Below are positions 21,990-34,725 of a stretch of 64,000 nt of DNA, one piece after another. A model generated the notes under the pieces. It worked only from the letters and a program-made list of their open reading frames with translations. It searched no databases and was not told the origin of the DNA. The stretch lies in the NCBI GenBank assembly GCA_029204225.1, contig CM055095.1, forward strand, positions 40,664,141-40,728,140. Reading direction: 5' to 3'. Positions within the stretch are counted from its first letter, which is position 1. Each line of letters begins with the position of its first letter. Made by a program: the position numbers and the translations under genes. The stretch comes from Diphasiastrum complanatum (taxonomy: Eukaryota > Streptophyta > Lycopodiopsida > Lycopodiales > Lycopodiaceae).

Positions 21990-24618
21990 GATATCGATTT
22001 TACACGAGAGAACAAGTGCTTTAGAGGAAAAGATCAAATAGGCACGCGTTGATTAAATACTCTAGTACGACGAATCGGATATCGGATCAGCGCGTCCATC
22101 CAAAAAAAAAAATTCAACTTGGACTATGCACGTTGATTCGCTTCAACGTTGGAATGTTGCGTTCCAATATATTTTTAGTGCGTCTCAGATATCGGATCAG
22201 CGTCTCTGGGAGAAGAAAGTGATTTTTCCCTTGGACTGCATGCGTCCAATCGTTATTGCAATTTTTTTTTTTTTGAAAATTGTCAAAATTATTTAACGAC
22301 ATTATGCATGATCAAAGCTTGATTTAGTAGAGTCTTCATACTGTCCAAAGCTAGGAAGAACATATCGAGTCAAGCTCTGATCATTCATATACCTTCCAAT
22401 ATCAGTTCAGCGTGCGAGAATAGCTCCTCTGGTTTAAACGTGCAGTATATGCGTGTCGATTCCCTATTGGATGAAATAATGGCGTTTGAAATTTTTCGAA
22501 TTATAATGATTGGATGTCAAAAAAGGTTGGACATTTATAGCATAATCTTGTCATTTTATGAAATTAATTGTAGATGTGACCATACTTTTGTAGAAATTAA
22601 GCCATATCAACTAATCATTGTCATGACTGATGTATCTTTAATTGGATTTGATTGACAAGCCTCTGAATATCTCAAAGTAATCATCAATGTAATCGAAGCC
22701 TCAGAATTTCAAAAGACCACTTATGCAATGATTTCAATGCACTATATATACAAATGGACGATGCTCAAATTTTTTGCTTGAAGTTCTTATCGTTCTCTAC
22801 TTCCATGCGATATCGATTCAACGCGCCCGAAGCAGCCTACCTACATTCCGCTTTTACTCGCGCGCACCGTATCAATTTGGTCTGAGTTTAGATATCGGTT
22901 CGACGCGCTCGACCTGACTTCTGATCTTGAGTTCTCCTTCATCGCGTTGATATGATATTGGATAATAATGACACAGACTAAGCAAACAACATGAATCCAC
23001 CTTGGTGGAATCCCAATCACAGGAGGGCGTCAGGGTAATCCACAACCACTGCCTCGTCCACCACCACCTCCTCCTAGGCCAAGGGGCAGATGAAGGACCC
23101 TCCCTAACTGAAGGATATTCGGAAGCTACAGAAGACCAATAATCTTCTGATTCCGAAAGCTCACATACAGAGATCCATCAGACAGGTTACAAGAAGTCTA
23201 TCTGCAGATGTGAGATGGACTGTAACGGCAATTGAGACGCTGCACACTGCATATGAGGATTTCCAAGTGAAATTTTTTTCAGATACTATTGTTGCAGCTG
23301 TCCATGCCAAGAGGGTGACCATCATGCCCAAGGATTTCAACATTGTGTTCAGGCTATTGGACACATATGATAAATTTGCAGAGTACTTTAGACCAGCTCT
23401 TTCGTCTCCTCCAAAACAAGATGCGGAAAAAAGAAAACGAAAGCAATCTCAACCATCCCGGCTTGTTTTTCGAGTACAGAGCGGGAGTGTTTCAAAGAAG
23501 AGGAGGTCTCGTGACCCTCTTGATAAAGCGAGGGATTTTTCAAAGCCATCTCCTCTACATGTGATTCTAACTGCTGCACAGTCTCCTTCTTCTCCTCCTA
23601 GAACTCCATCTCCGTCTTCTCCTACTAAATCTTCCTCTCCTAATAAATCTCCTCCTCCTTCAAAATCTCAGTCTCCTCCTACCCTCACAAATATTAGTTC
23701 CCCACCTCCTATTCTAGAAAATGATTTAGATGATTTTGTAAATGTAAAGGTAGAATCAATTTTAAATGACAATTCTTTTACTGGTTTATCTATATTACTT
23801 CCTCCACCCCCTACACTTGCCTTTGTAAATACTCCTCAATATGCACAATATGACCGATATCTTAAATCTTTAGGTCCTCTATACAGTTTTAACATGCCGA
23901 AAACTAATGCTGATCTTCCTCTTTCTAAATTAGATACAGGTGAATTAGAAAGTAGGATAAAATGCTAGGGAACAATGTAGGAGGGGGTCAATTCAGTACT
24001 GGATGGAGTTTTTCCAAACCCCACTGTCTATAGATGTAGCATTGTTTCTATTTCAATTCATGGCTGTATTTGATTTCCCTTATTTCAAAAGTCTGCATGA
24101 TGATATGCTCCAATACGTTAGACTGGGGACTCCAATTCTCATGCTCCCATACATAACAAAGTAAGTAAATTTCTATCAGATTTCATTAAGTTGAATTTTT
24201 TATATGAATTTTGATCACATTCATTTTCATAAATTTATTGTTTTTTGCAGTGATCATTGGAGCTTATATGTGTTGTGCTTATATGTCAATGATGAGGGAG
24301 TGTGTAATCCAGTTTGTTTAAAAATGAACTCTATTACACACACACACACACAAAATTGCAAGGAGCCATATCCAGAAAATACTGGAACTCTTTCCAGTAC
24401 CACATGCAAAAGCATATACGAAACTGAAATTTGTTGATGCAAAGGTAAAAAAATTTCAATATCAGTCCGACGTGCCCTTGTAGTTATTGCTTGGTTTTTT
24501 TATATATTGTGCACGCGCTGATCTGATATTCAAACAATATTTTTTGGATATCGGTTAAACACGCACTTGTTTCCGTTGTAGATTTTATTATAACCTCTTG
24601 CGCGTTGATCCAATATTA
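21990..24618. repeat. Cluster of GATATCGGTTCAGCGCG-like motifs, alternating orientation
   Basis: About 14 copies of a 17-20-bp motif, most in alternating orientation. Forward (GATATCGG/ATTCAGCGCG-like): 21990, 22077, 22188, 22397, 22807, 22891, 24457, 24546. Reverse (CGCGTTGATC..ATATT-like): 22042, 22127, 22858, 22943, 24511, 24598. Spacing within pairs is mostly 30-60 bp. Four copies lie in one intron (24445-24668) of the H3-Ulp1 locus and the rest upstream of it. No known element type was recognised. Between about 22420 and 22800 nothing else is seen. Confidence 0.7.
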
Positions 24619-25043
24619 CATAGTGTTAAAATTTGGTTACTAACTTTCGTTTATATTGGATACCGCAGTCCTCCCAGCAGGTTGATTCTGTCAGCTGTGG
24701 TTGGTATACGATATGCAATGCCAAACACTTTTTCAATTGGCTTGCACTACAAGATGGACTTCCCAATCTAGAAGTAGTAATCTTAGATTAATAACATTTA
24801 ATTATGTTTTTATTTTTTTTCATAATCACATTCCTATAACTAATCTTTGATTAATAACATTTAACTGTGTTTTTGTTTTTTTAGTTTAAATGCCCAAAAG
24901 TCTCCCCAATGGAGATAATGCACTTCAGGCAGGAGACCATAAGGCTTGTGATCGAAAATTCAAATCCACTTGCAATGGCAGCGTATTCTCCACCCACGCT
25001 ATTTCCAACTGGAGAAATGGATGTAGAGATCATAGAAAGTTGA
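22991..25043 (+). pseudogene. Histone-H3-fold / Ulp1 (C48) peptidase fusion locus
   Basis: From 23108 an open frame aligns without gaps to about 86 residues of histone H3: DIRKLQKTNNLLIPKA, then VRWTVTAI, and HAKRVTIMPKD in the last helix. The canonical H3 tail is absent. A Ser/Pro/Lys-rich linker (SPSSPPRTPSPSSPTK) follows to 23966. After a one-base frame slip the frame continues YWMEFFQTPLSIDVALF to a donor at 24160. Exons 24251-24444, 24669-24773 and 24885-25043 follow with GT-AG introns (90, 224, 111 bp). They encode DHWSLYVLCLY, QQVDSVSCGWYTICNAKHFF and PMEIMHFRQETIRLVIE before TGA, matching the His and Cys/Gln regions of Ulp1-type SUMO peptidases; the Asp position appears to be Asn (LKMNSI). 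Upstream, from ATG 22991, a Pro/Arg-rich frame is broken by stops, and TAA lies at 23105. Probably a decayed host gene or transposon-encoded gene. Confidence 0.75.
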
Positions 25044-25489
25044 TATTGATAAAAAGTAGGTCTCCCTTGATGTGGATGAGACACACGTACAATTTTTTTT
25101 TTTTTATATTTACATTTTTTTGTGGTTGTTCTTACGTGTTTGTTTTCCTGTTATTAATTCAGGTTATTATTCATTCATCTTCAATTTTTATGATTTTCCT
25201 ACATGCTCGTTTTTCATAGCCTTGGTCTGCCTTGTCTTTACCATGGTTTTTTTTTGATAAGTTCAGAAAAAATGATCTGATCGAGCCTTTGCCACAGCCA
25301 ATCCAAACATGTGACATAAGTTCACTTAGATTTTTTGCGACAAAGCTTTGATCAGATCATCTTCTGAACATATCCAAATATGCCAAGACAAGGACAATAC
25401 AGACCAAGGCAAACCAAAAATACAACCGATATATCTGAGACTTCAACAAGGGCAACCATCGATTCAATATATGATTGTAGTGGTCACTG

Positions 25490-25640
25490 GAGTTCAAGTG
25501 ACCGAAGATCTCCCCAATGGAAATAATGCATTTCCTGCAAGAGACAATAAATCTTGTTATCAAAAACTCGTATTATCCAGTTGCAATTACATTGTGTTCT
25601 GCACCATGGAAATGGAGATCATAGAAATGAAAGAGCCTCA
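25490..25640 (+). pseudogene. Duplicated last exon of the Ulp1-like gene
   Basis: Frame from 25505 reads KISPMEIMHFLQETINLVIK, clearly a copy of the last exon at 24885-25043 (KVSPMEIMHFRQETIRLVIE). The rest diverges and stops, while MEMEIIE reappears in another frame. Intervening DNA (25044-25490) has no other exon. A local partial duplication. Confidence 0.7.
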
Positions 25641-25869
25641 TAGAAAAAATGATTCATATATTTTCAAAAATGATGTATACAAAAAATTGTATTAGATAAT
25701 ACAAAATTCCATTATTCATAATCTATGGATCTTCAATTTTGATGGATGTTCCAATGTCTTTGCATTTTATATGCTCTTCCTGCTTTACTCTTACATGCAC
25801 AAGAGAAATTGTTTTAGTTAATATATTTTTTGAAATTGATTCACTTAGAAATAGAAAAAAAAAAAAATT

Positions 25870-26160
25870 TCATATGGCATAACGTACCTTTACACCATTC
25901 AATCGAAATTGATAGTACTGAGATACATCAAATTGCAACATGTCTAGTTTTGATTGAATGTGATTGAGACACCAATCTTTCTCAACCACAACCATGGCAA
26001 GAATGTTGTCATTTCTTTTCACTGTTATCTGAAGTTGCTCTTGAGGGTTTATACCAAAATCTTGATCAAGTGGCTTCCAAATATTTTTGCATTTAATCCA
26101 TCTTCTATAATACAGCAGCAAAGTGACCATTTGTTTTTCGATGTGATATCTAAATTTCAT
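25870..26160 (-). other. Unrecognised 96-codon frame, possibly an exon
   Basis: Minus strand frame with QLQITVKRNDNILAMVVVEK, DWCLNHIQSKLDML and FRLNGVKVRYAI, a regular strand-helix-strand-like pattern. I do not recognise the family. Upstream on the same strand (26280-26200) another frame reads CKDFSAEIIVELLDDG, which may be a preceding exon. Transposon origin or chance cannot be excluded. Confidence 0.3.
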
Positions 26161-26812
26161 TGATGAGTAACATACTCTGCGGTCAACTTGCTGATTTTGT
26201 TTTGTATCTCATCCATCATCCAGCAACTCGACAATTATTTCAGCACTGAAGTCCTTACAAATAAACATTGTTTTCGTTCTCCGAACATTGCATTTGAAAA
26301 AAAAATCAACAAAAATAGTAAAAGGTAGATACCAACTTAATCTATCATTCTTTGATCCAGTGCTACATTTTAGCTAGGATCCTACAAGAAGATTTTGTAA
26401 ATGCCTTGAGTAGGTGTTTTACTCGAAGAATAAGAGGATTTCTTATCCATGGATTCATGCATGAATGAAAGACTAATTAGATGTCCCCTTCAATTATTGA
26501 TGCACTTTTGAAATTGAGATTTTTAGTCTTTTTCTCATGCATGAATGTTGATGAAGCATATGTTCGTCAAACATATGCTTGAGTTCTAGACTATGCACCA
26601 TTCCATTGATAGTATACTTACTAAATCAAAATAGAGTTTCAATGGCTTGGCTTTCAACAAACGCGGTTCATCAAAAAGTTTGCTATACGTCACGGGATAG
26701 GAGCTATTCATACAATTGTTGTATGATTGTCTAATATTTAATAAAAAATCTCTCATGTATCTCCAAACGATTGTTTAGATTGATGCATTGAAAAGTTATT
26801 CGAAGCTTTTGA

Positions 26813-26947
<135 letters not shown>

Positions 26948-27438
26948 AATCTTTCTCTCATTTATGAATCTTGACGAACAGTGTTCGTCAAAACTGGTGA
27001 TTAATTTATTGTTCTTTTACTAAACCATTTAAAGTATATTTGGTAAATCATAAAGGAGTTTCCTTATCTTGAATTTTGACAAACATCGTTTGTCACGAAC
27101 CATGCTTGAACTAAAAATCCCTTCAAACAGCCTCGTAAACACCTACGGCAGGTGTAACTAAAAAGGGTAGGATTTGTTAAGAATAGCCTCTCATATGTAC
27201 CCAGGCCAGTTGTGTTATTCAGATTGGAGTTTCGCTTGTCTTGATTTTGAACAAACACGATTCATCAAGAACCATGCTTAAACTCAAGACCTCATGATGC
27301 AGCCTTTTAAAGTCAATACTTATATCAAGTGTACCCACAATTGTTGTCAAATATGCTAAGAAAGTCTCTCATATATCTCCAAGCCAAATGATAAACTCAA
27401 AATCATAGTAAAAACATTCTTAGATTTTGACATTGTGA

Positions 27439-27633
<195 letters not shown>

Positions 27634-28806
27634 TTTCTCTCATCCATGAATCTTGACAAACAGTGTTTGCCAAGTCCTGTGCTTAAGCTTTATACTAACC
27701 CATTGAAATAAAATTCCTAAGCCATAAAAGAGTTTTGTCGTCTTTAATTTTGACAAACGTTGTTCGTCAAGAATTATATTTTAACTCAAAAGTGTACAAT
27801 TTGCTAAGGAAAGGCTCTCATATATGTCCAAGCCAATTGTGTAGTTTTAACTTTCCGAGAAAACGTTTTTAGCTTCCGATAAACTAAGAGAAATATTTGG
27901 TCTATCTCTAATTCATAAATGTTGACAAACAATGTTCGTCAAGACCTATGCTTCAGTTGTAGATGTTCTAGTAGCCAATTAGAAGTGTATTTGCTAGATT
28001 GCAAAGCAGTTTATCATCATTACATCAAACTAAAATTTGTTGTCAAGAAAATTTGCTGAAAATGGTTTTTAGTATTTCTTTCATTTATATTTTGACGAAC
28101 AGTGTTCGTCAAGATCTGTGCGTAGGCTTCAGGAAATTTGAAAATACACCTGAAGGAGTTTTCTTGTCACAAGTTTGGCAACAATGTTCATCAATAACTA
28201 TGCCAATATACACCTACTCTACCTATGTGAAGTCTATGGAAAGAGTTTGTGAAAAAAAAAAACTTATATCTGCGCAAATCAAGTGTTTAATCCAATTGGT
28301 AAGACAAATATCTTACATTGTAAACTCTTGAAACGATGTTTTTCAAGATCTGATCGTGACATATACGAAGTTTGTGAGAGTGTATTTATTAGCATATTTA
28401 GTAGCGTGTTAAAAATGTCATGTTCATCATATCTATTAACCATAAATAGGAATACGACAAAAGTTTCTCTATTACAGCTAAATAGTTTCATTTCTATACA
28501 TAATCTATATAGCAGACTATTACATGGAATAAAAAAATTCCTATAGAACATTCTTTCTATAATTGAATTACAATGGTATTAAAAAATTTATACAAAAATA
28601 GAGCATTATTTTCTTAGAAATTTTAAATATTTGACCAGAATTTGTGTAGTAGGCCATAGATTTCAACAAGCTAATTTTGAAAAGATAAATGAATATGATC
28701 AAGACCAGTAGATGCTGAAAAATTAGTAGAGGAAAGACCAACACCACAAACTAATCTGATTTTCACCTAACAATGATTCATCGAAATGCGTTCCGAACAA
28801 AGCAAC

Positions 28807-28938
<132 letters not shown>

Positions 28939-29430
28939 TCCTGCTGGACATCAGGAAAAACTTATGCTTACGTGTCTTTAACTCCTAGCTGTCTGTTCTA
29001 GTTTCATCCGACTGTGAAGTGTCGTTAAATAGCCACAAATCCTCCCTCACTTCACAGTCCTCCATAGCTACATTCTAAAAACATCATTCAGGTTTTCTAA
29101 TCCTATCATATTCCTCAAATAAACAAAACAACTTTTAACCAGTGGTTTAGTAGGCTCATTCCGAAAAACAAAAGATCGGATAACATATATAGAAGCTCTT
29201 GGAAAGGCATGATAATGGATTTCAAAGTATCACTTGCTTGTCAATCTATCACAGAAGTTTTAGTTCAGCATGCTTATCTTCACAATGAGCTCAACATTCA
29301 TGATTTGAATCCAAATGATAGAAGAAAATGCAATTGTAAGTTTTTAAGTGCCATTGGGCTAGTTGAATGCCCAGAGCTCTAGCACATATTTTGATGAACA
29401 CTGTTCGTCAAGAGATTTGAATGACAATAA

Positions 29431-29662
<232 letters not shown>

Positions 29663-29989
29663 GTCACAATGTCAAAATCTAAGAATGTTTTTACTATGAT
29701 TTTGAATTTATCATTTGGCTTGGAGATATATGAGAGACTTTTTTAACATATTTGACAACAATTGTGGGTACACTTGATATAAGTATTGACTTTAAAAGGC
29801 TGCATCATGAAGCCTTGAGTTTAAGCATGGTTCTTGATGAACCATGTTTGTTGAAAGTCAAGACAAGAGAAACTCCAATCTGATTAACACAACTAGCTTG
29901 GGTACATATGAGAGGCTATTCTTAACAAATCCTTCCTTTTTTAGTTACATCTACTGTAGGTATTAGCTATCTTATTCAATCTTGGATTA

Positions 29990-30620
29990 ACAGATATCAA
30001 AAGGACATTGATTGGGTCTGATTTGGTACTGTACGGAAGCAGGTGCTCAGACACGTGTGAGGAACATCCAATTCAGTTTGGAAGTTCTCTCTCATGCTTG
30101 ATCCATTTATCTTGCTTGATAGCTTGTTTTGAAGCTATTTTTGTCTAGTTTTTTATGCAATTAGTTTCATTCCATTTGGTTGAGCCAACCAGAAGTTATA
30201 AGCTTTTGAAGAGGGTTAGGTAGGGCACCTGGACCTGGGTGGACACATTTGGTTTGGTCAAGAGATTGCTTGGTTGATCCAAAATTACAGTTCTATGCTT
30301 GCCAATCTCATCTATATGTGATCTAGGCATTGTTTTGAGATCTTAGCCATTTTGTTTCATGCAATATCATTGTATTTGAGTCAAATTTGGTTTCTTAGAG
30401 TACTTCACATGTGCTAAGAGTGTTTGATCCTAACTTTTCCTATACTCCATCATTTGATGTGAAATAGATCTTGTTTTAGAGAGATTTGAGTAGCTAGTGA
30501 GAATCAATTCACAAATAGTTGCAAGATCTTTCATAGGAGGAGATAATACTCTCTTATTGGATCCTATTGAGAGTGTGTAGCAACATTTATTGTTCATCAT
30601 TTGAGTTTTCTTCACTTCAA
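29990..30620 (+). mobile_element. Copia family C leader
   Basis: Resembles 7380-7800 (ACACGTGTGAGGAACATCC, GTAGGGCACC, CTATGCTTGCCAATCTC), the untranslated leader between primer-binding site and gag. The 5' LTR and primer-binding site are missing; sequence before about 29980 belongs to the repeat array. Confidence 0.7.
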
Positions 30621-31757
30621 ATGTCTTCAATGGGTTCATCCTTGTTGGAATCAAGTGAAAGATTGACCACTTCAAACTATTGAATTTGGAAAATGAGGAT
30701 GGAGTCCATCTTGATCCTTCAAGACGTAATGGACATAGTTCTTGGCCTTGAAGAAGAACCACAAGTTCTTCAAGAGGTTCAAAAATACAAAAAGAGAGTT
30801 AGGATGGCTCTCCACTACATTAAGATGAATGTCTCAAATGAGATATTGAGGGAGATAGGTACTTGTACAACAACCAAAGAAGCTTGGGATTGTCTCAAGA
30901 CTATCTATGAGGCTAAGAATACCTCTAGGCTTCTCACTCTTAGGAATCAAATCTTTCAAAGTACTCAAAAGAGTGATGAGAGTGCATCTAGTTATGTTTT
31001 GAGAGTAAAAGATATTCATAGAGAACTTGCTTGTATTGGTGATTCCATCAATCAAAATGAGCTAGTTCAAGTCATTCTCAATGGCTTGAGAAGTGAATTT
31101 GATAACCTTGTCCAATCCTATGCCATTAAGGAGGAGCTACCAAGTTTGGAGGCTCTCCAAAGTGTACTAATTTCGGAAGAATCAAGACAAGAGTACAAGC
31201 TCTTGAGGATGGACAAGCTTTCTCTCACTCATAATGATGGCAAAGCTCTCTTTGCCAAGGATAAGCACAAAGGGAGGAGCAAGAACCAACATCAACAATC
31301 CTCAAGCAAGGACAAAGTCAAATCCAAAGACAAAGATGAGGAGGAAGATGATTCCTCTAATGCTTCATCATCCAAGCACAAGAAGAAGAAGATCAAGTGC
31401 TTTTATTGTGGCAAGAAAGGCCATCATGCCACCAATTGCTTCAAGAAGAAGAATCAACTCAAGCAAGCCAACATTACCAATGAGAAGGAAGACACTATTG
31501 CTAGTGATGGAGAGGGATCTCTTATGGTCTCTAGTTTCTCATCTACTCCTTTCAACAAGGACGGTCTATGGTATATTGATAGTGGAGCCTCTTCACATAT
31601 GTGTAGCTCCAAGGACTCTTTCTCTTCTATTGCACCTTATGATGGAGTCAAGAAATCAATATACACTGCAAATGATTTTGAATGTCCTATTGAAGGCATA
31701 GGGAACATTCCCTTGAAGCTTGCATCCTCTAAAGTTCTTGAAGCTTGCATCCTCTAA
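30621..31757 (+). pseudogene. Copia family C gag and protease
   Basis: ATG at 30621 (MSSMGSSLLESSERLTTSNY), then one TGA at about 30681 where the NYxxW motif is expected; open again from 30693 to 31757. Gag shows IKMNVSNEILREI, TKEAWDCLKTIYEAKNTSR and a Lys/Ser/Asp-rich linker. The CCHC knuckle is CFYCGKKGHHATNC at about 31400-31440, and the protease active site is WYIDSGASSHMC at about 31570. A 25-bp tandem duplication at 31713-31762 shifts the frame into the following pol frame. One stop and one shift separate it from an intact polyprotein. Confidence 0.9.
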
Positions 31758-34641
31758 AGTTCTTTCTCTCTCTAAAGTTCTTTATGTACCTAAGCTTACC
31801 AAGAATCTTATTAGTGTTGGCCAATTGCTTGATAATGGCCTTGATGTAAAATTCAATGTTGATACTTGCACTATCAAGAAGAATGATGAGATACTTGCAT
31901 TAGGATCTAGATTTGGTGGCATCTATAAACTAGATCCAAATGAGTATGTGAATGCTTGTAATGTTGCTCTTGTGAACAATCTCTCTATGGAGGAATTATG
32001 GCATAGGAGGTTGGGACATCCCAACTACAAATCCATGCTCTCTATGATCAAAGAAGCCAAAGCTATTGGCTTGCCAAAGTCACTCTCCAAGAAGATCAAG
32101 CCTTGTGAGGCTTGTGCTATTGCTAAATCTCACAAAAAGCCATTTACAAGATCTTCTATCAAAAGCAAGCATCCTTTGGAGTTAATCCACTCGGATGTGC
32201 ATTTCTCATCAACTACAAGCAAGGGAGGAGCCACTTGTTTTGTTACTTTCATTGATGATTACACAAGATTCACTTGGATATATCTTCTTGCTTCTAAATC
32301 TATGGTGTTTGATCATTTCCTTATTTTCAAAGCTTATGTAGAGAAGCAATTCTCATTCAAGATTAAAGCTCTTAGAAGTGATGGAGGTGGTGAATATATC
32401 TCCAATAAATCTCAAGATTTTTGTGAGCTTGAAGGCATTAAAAGAGAGTTTTCTTGTGCCTACTCTCCATCTCAAAATGGAGTGGCCGAGAGAAAGAATA
32501 GATCTCTATGTGAATGTGCAAAATCTATGAAAATTGAGGCATCTTTGCCCAAAGATTTTTGGGGAGAAGCCATTAATTGTGCAAATTATCTTTGCAATAG
32601 GCTCCCACATATAGCTCTTGGAGGAAAGTCACCATATGAAATCTTATTTTTAAGAAAGCCTAAGGTTGATCACCTTAGAGTTTTTGGATGCTTATGCTTT
32701 GTCCATATTCCCTTGGAAACAAGGAAGAAGGAAGATCCTAGTGCATGCAAAGGGATCATGGTTGGATACTCATCCACCAAGAAGGCCTATAGAGTCTTTA
32801 TACTCTCTACTTCTCAAGTTATTGAAAGTAGAGATGTTGTCTTTCATGAAGATCAACACTCATCTTTTGAAGAGGCTGAGATCAAGAAATCTATGGATGC
32901 ATCATCAATTATATCTTGAAGACAATCATGATGTAATGGGGTCGAGATTTGAAGAAGACTCTCCTCGAATTTTCTCACCAAGAAGATCCATGAGAGATAG
33001 ATCCGAGCCTAAGAGGCTCTCATATGTTGACAAAGGCAAACAAGTGGATCTTGATTCCACTAATTATGTTTTTTATGTCTCTCATGAAGAGCCAAAGAAT
33101 GTACAAGAGGCGCTCAATACCAAGGAGTGGTATGATGCCATGAAGCAAGAGTATGATGCATTGATCACCAACAATACTTGGGAGCTTGTGGATCCTCCAT
33201 CCAACAAGCATGTGATTGGTTGCAAGTGGGTATTTCGGATCAAGTTCAATCATGATGGCACCATCAACAAGCATAAAGCAAGATTATGTGCCAAAGGATT
33301 TGCTCAAATCCATGGTCTTGATTATGAGGAGACCTTTGCACCCGTTGCAAAGATGGTGACAATAAGAATTCTTATTTCTCTTGCTTGTTTTTTCAAGTGG
33401 AAGGTGTTCCAAATAGATGTATCCAATGCTTTTCTAAATGGTTATCTTGAGGAGGAGATCTATATGGAACAACCTCAAGGATTCATCAAGGATGAGTCCA
33501 AAGTGTGCTTGCTCTTCAAAAGTCTTTATGGACTCAAGCAAGCACCAAGATCATGGTATTCAAGACTTAATTCTTTTCTTATCTCACTAGGATTTACTCT
33601 TAGTGACTATGATCCTTCCATGTATCTAAAGTTTGTTGATAGCAATATTGTCATTCTTCTAATTTATGTTGATGACATTATTCTTTGTGGAAGTTGTATC
33701 AAGCTAGTTGATGAAACCAAGCTAGCACTTGGATGTGAGTTTAAAATGCAAGATCTAGGAGAGATGCATTACATCCTAGGCCTAGAAATTGATTTTTATG
33801 AAAATCATGTCTTTATATGCCAATCTAGATATGCTCACTCTATGTTGAAAAAATTCCATATGGAAAATTCTAAGAGCATAGATACTCCAATGGAGCAAAT
33901 TGTAAAAGATCCTAATAAAGGTGATGAAAGATCCTTTGAGGACATCACACTTTTTAGGAGTCTTGTAGGCTCCTTGATTTGGCTTACCATTACTAGGCCC
34001 GATCTAAGTTTTGTGTGCACAAATTGAGTCAATTTATGCAAGATCCTAAGATCCATCATTGGAAGATGGCCAAGAGGATTCTAAGATATGTATCTTCATC
34101 TTGTGATTATGGTCTACTCTATAAAAGTGAAGATCTATCCATTATTGGCTACTCGGATTCGGACTTTGCAAGTGACAAGATGGATCGAAAGTCTATTAGT
34201 GCATACACTATCTTTCTTGGAGGCAATCTAATATCTTGGCTTTCCAAAAAGCAAGATACTATATCTCTCTCTTCATGTGAGGCCAAGTACAAAGCACTCA
34301 CTACAACTACCAAAGAAGTGCTTTGGATCAAGAGGTTATTAATGGAGCTAAAGTGCATCAAGGAGGATGATCTACCAATGATCAAGTGTGATAACATCTA
34401 GGCCCAAGCTCTTGCCAATAATCTCATATTTCATGCAAGAAGCAAGCACATAGAAGTGGCACACCATTTTGTGAGAGAAAAGCTTATTGGAGGAGAAATC
34501 TATTTGGAGCATGTCAACTTGTCCTCTTGTATTGCCGATCTACTCACCAAGCCTTTGAGCAAACGTGCTTTCATCAAGCATAGATCTGATCTTGGAGTTA
34601 TATCAAGCTCAATGCTCAAATCTTCATCGATAATTTTTTAG
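31720..34641 (+). pseudogene. Copia family C pol (integrase, RT, RNase H)
   Basis: 31763-32919: pre-integrase LWHRRLGHPNYKSM and CEACAIAKSHKKPF, integrase core with HSDVHF, TFIDDYTRF and NGVAERKNRS (D, D and E positions kept), tail GIMVGYSSTKKAYRVF. A TGA at 32917 and a shift follow. 32900-34027: RT with KHKARLCAKGFAQIHGLDYEE, QIDVSNAFLNGYLEEEIYM, SLYGLKQAPR and the catalytic YVDD at 33665-33676. After a shift near 34020, RNase H has GYSDSDFASDKMDRKS, SLSSCEAKY and CDN followed by TAG at 34399, then KHIEVAHHFVREKL and DLLTKPLS to 34641. The best-preserved element here, yet not functional as it stands. Confidence 0.92.
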
Positions 34642-34725
34642 CATTGTCTATGAAGAATTGAAAAAGATTATCTATGTTAGATATAGGGGTCTTATGTTTT
34701 TTACATCAAGCATCTAGGTGTAGGA

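Noticed and set aside
23033-23113. A 78-bp intron joining the Pro/Arg-rich frame at 22991 to the H3-like part
   Set aside because: A GTAATC donor and a CTGAAG acceptor exist, but the join would put the H3 frame out of phase and the branch point would be too close to the acceptor.
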